NCBI GenBank assembly: GCA_016712535.1
Contig: JADJQW010000002.1
Coordinates: 1,240,001-1,304,000 of the forward strand
DNA from: Flavobacteriales bacterium
Lineage (GTDB): Bacteria > Bacteroidota > Bacteroidia > Flavobacteriales_F > PHOS-HE28
Reading direction: 5' to 3'
DNA length: 64,000 nt
Made by a program: the position numbers and the translations under genes. The notes under the pieces were generated by a model. It made no database searches. It saw only the letters and a program-made list of their open reading frames with translations, and was not told the DNA's origin. Positions 63,582 through 64,000 of the stretch are shown piece after piece. Positions within the stretch are counted from its first letter, which is position 1. Each line of letters opens with the position of its first letter.

Positions 63582-64000
63582 TCAAGCTGCCTTCAGGCTC
63601 AGGTCGAGGCTGGGCGCGCTGTGCGTGAGCGCCCCCACGCTGATGAAATCGACGCCCGTTTCCGCGAAGGACCGAACGGTATCCAAGGTGATCCCGCCTG
63701 ATGCTTCAGTCTCGAATCGGCCGCTGATCAGCTCAACCGCCTTCCGGAGCACGCCCGGGGTGAAATTGTCGAGCATCACGCGATCCACGCCGCCGTGGCG
63801 AAGCACCAGTTCCAATTCATCCAGACCCCGCACCTCCACCTCGATCTTCAGGTCAAGCTGGATGCGGTCCAAGTACGCGCGTGCAGCCGCGATCGCTTGC
63901 GGGATGCCGCCCAGCATGTCGTGGTGGTTGTCCTTGATCATGATCATGTCATAGAGGCCATGCCGATGGTTGGCCCCTCCTCCGAGCTGCACGGCCCATT
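63582..64000 (-). CDS. nadC: Nicotinate-nucleotide pyrophosphorylase, partial (C-terminal part)
   Basis: The frame runs off the right end of the window, so the N-terminus is missing. The visible ~139 residues have QLGGGANHRHGLYDMIMIKD (substrate-binding His/Arg and Lys), VEVRGLDELELVLRHG, VDRVMLDNF and ETEASGGITLDTVRSFAETG, all typical of NadC, which makes nicotinate mononucleotide from quinolinate and PRPP in de novo NAD synthesis. Confidence 0.93.
   Translation of the reverse strand, partial: WAVQLGGGANHRHGLYDMIMIKDNHHDMLGGIPQAIAAARAYLDRIQLDLKIEVEVRGLDELELVLRHGGVDRVMLDNFTPGVLRKAVELISGRFETEASGGITLDTVRSFAETGVDFISVGALTHSAPSLDLSLKAA

Overview
The window reads as a chromosome segment of a GC-rich member of the Bacteroidota, most likely Flavobacteriales-like. 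The sequence support is several proteins with type IX secretion (T9SS) C-terminal sorting tails, a porX gene beside tsaE and an HD-domain gene, DUF4834 and DUF2911 proteins, an FN3 family typical of the phylum, and genes without strong Shine-Dalgarno signals. No rRNA or tRNA gene was recognised.

Layout. 1-2.3 kb: a GH108-type muramidase and a small lipoprotein operon. 2.5-15.2 kb: a secreted/surface module of lower GC: an unknown exported protein, a DUF8202-like T9SS cargo, and a 3268-residue SpvB/Tc-toxin/RHS polymorphic toxin with an unrecognised C-terminal toxin region and a G9 tract in mid-gene. 15.4-17.0 kb: an FN3 protein, an 18-unit 21-bp tandem repeat read as an Asn-rich heptad protein, and a small winged-helix protein. 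17.1-30.4 kb: a defence-like island with a patatin phospholipase, the N-terminal part of a type I HsdM, a full type III-like Mod/Res pair of the BPTD_3080 kind, a DUF6883 protein, a PIN-like protein, the C-terminal half of a type I HsdR, a YgjP-type metallopeptidase and a membrane-anchored DUF5919-like protein. The two HsdM/HsdR fragments flank the type III module as if it had replaced the middle of an older type I operon.

30.4-36.5 kb: a LuxR-type HTH protein, a T9SS cargo, AlkB alkane hydroxylase, a catalytically divergent malate synthase paralogue and an IS110 element. 36.5-44.9 kb: housekeeping genes: FKBP isomerase, ABC ATPase, alanine dehydrogenase, T9SS cargo, TsaE, PorX and a frameshifted HD phosphohydrolase. 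45.1-47.2 kb: a DUF3857-like gene inserted between two diverged copies of the HD gene's 3' end. 47.2-50.4 kb: SDR, DUF2911, LpxD and DUF4834. 50.4-58.6 kb: surface-glycan genes (YfhO protein, GT4, two methyltransferases, flippase, GT2). 58.9-64.0 kb: DUF2147, an M1 peptidase fused to a barrel-like domain, a BrkB/YihY protein and the 3' part of nadC.

How it fits together: PorX controls T9SS, which would export the sorting-tail proteins found here. AlkB could feed fatty acids to beta-oxidation, although the malate synthase next to it lacks key metal ligands and may not run the glyoxylate shunt. The island at 16-30 kb is the accessory part and the best place to look for new biology.
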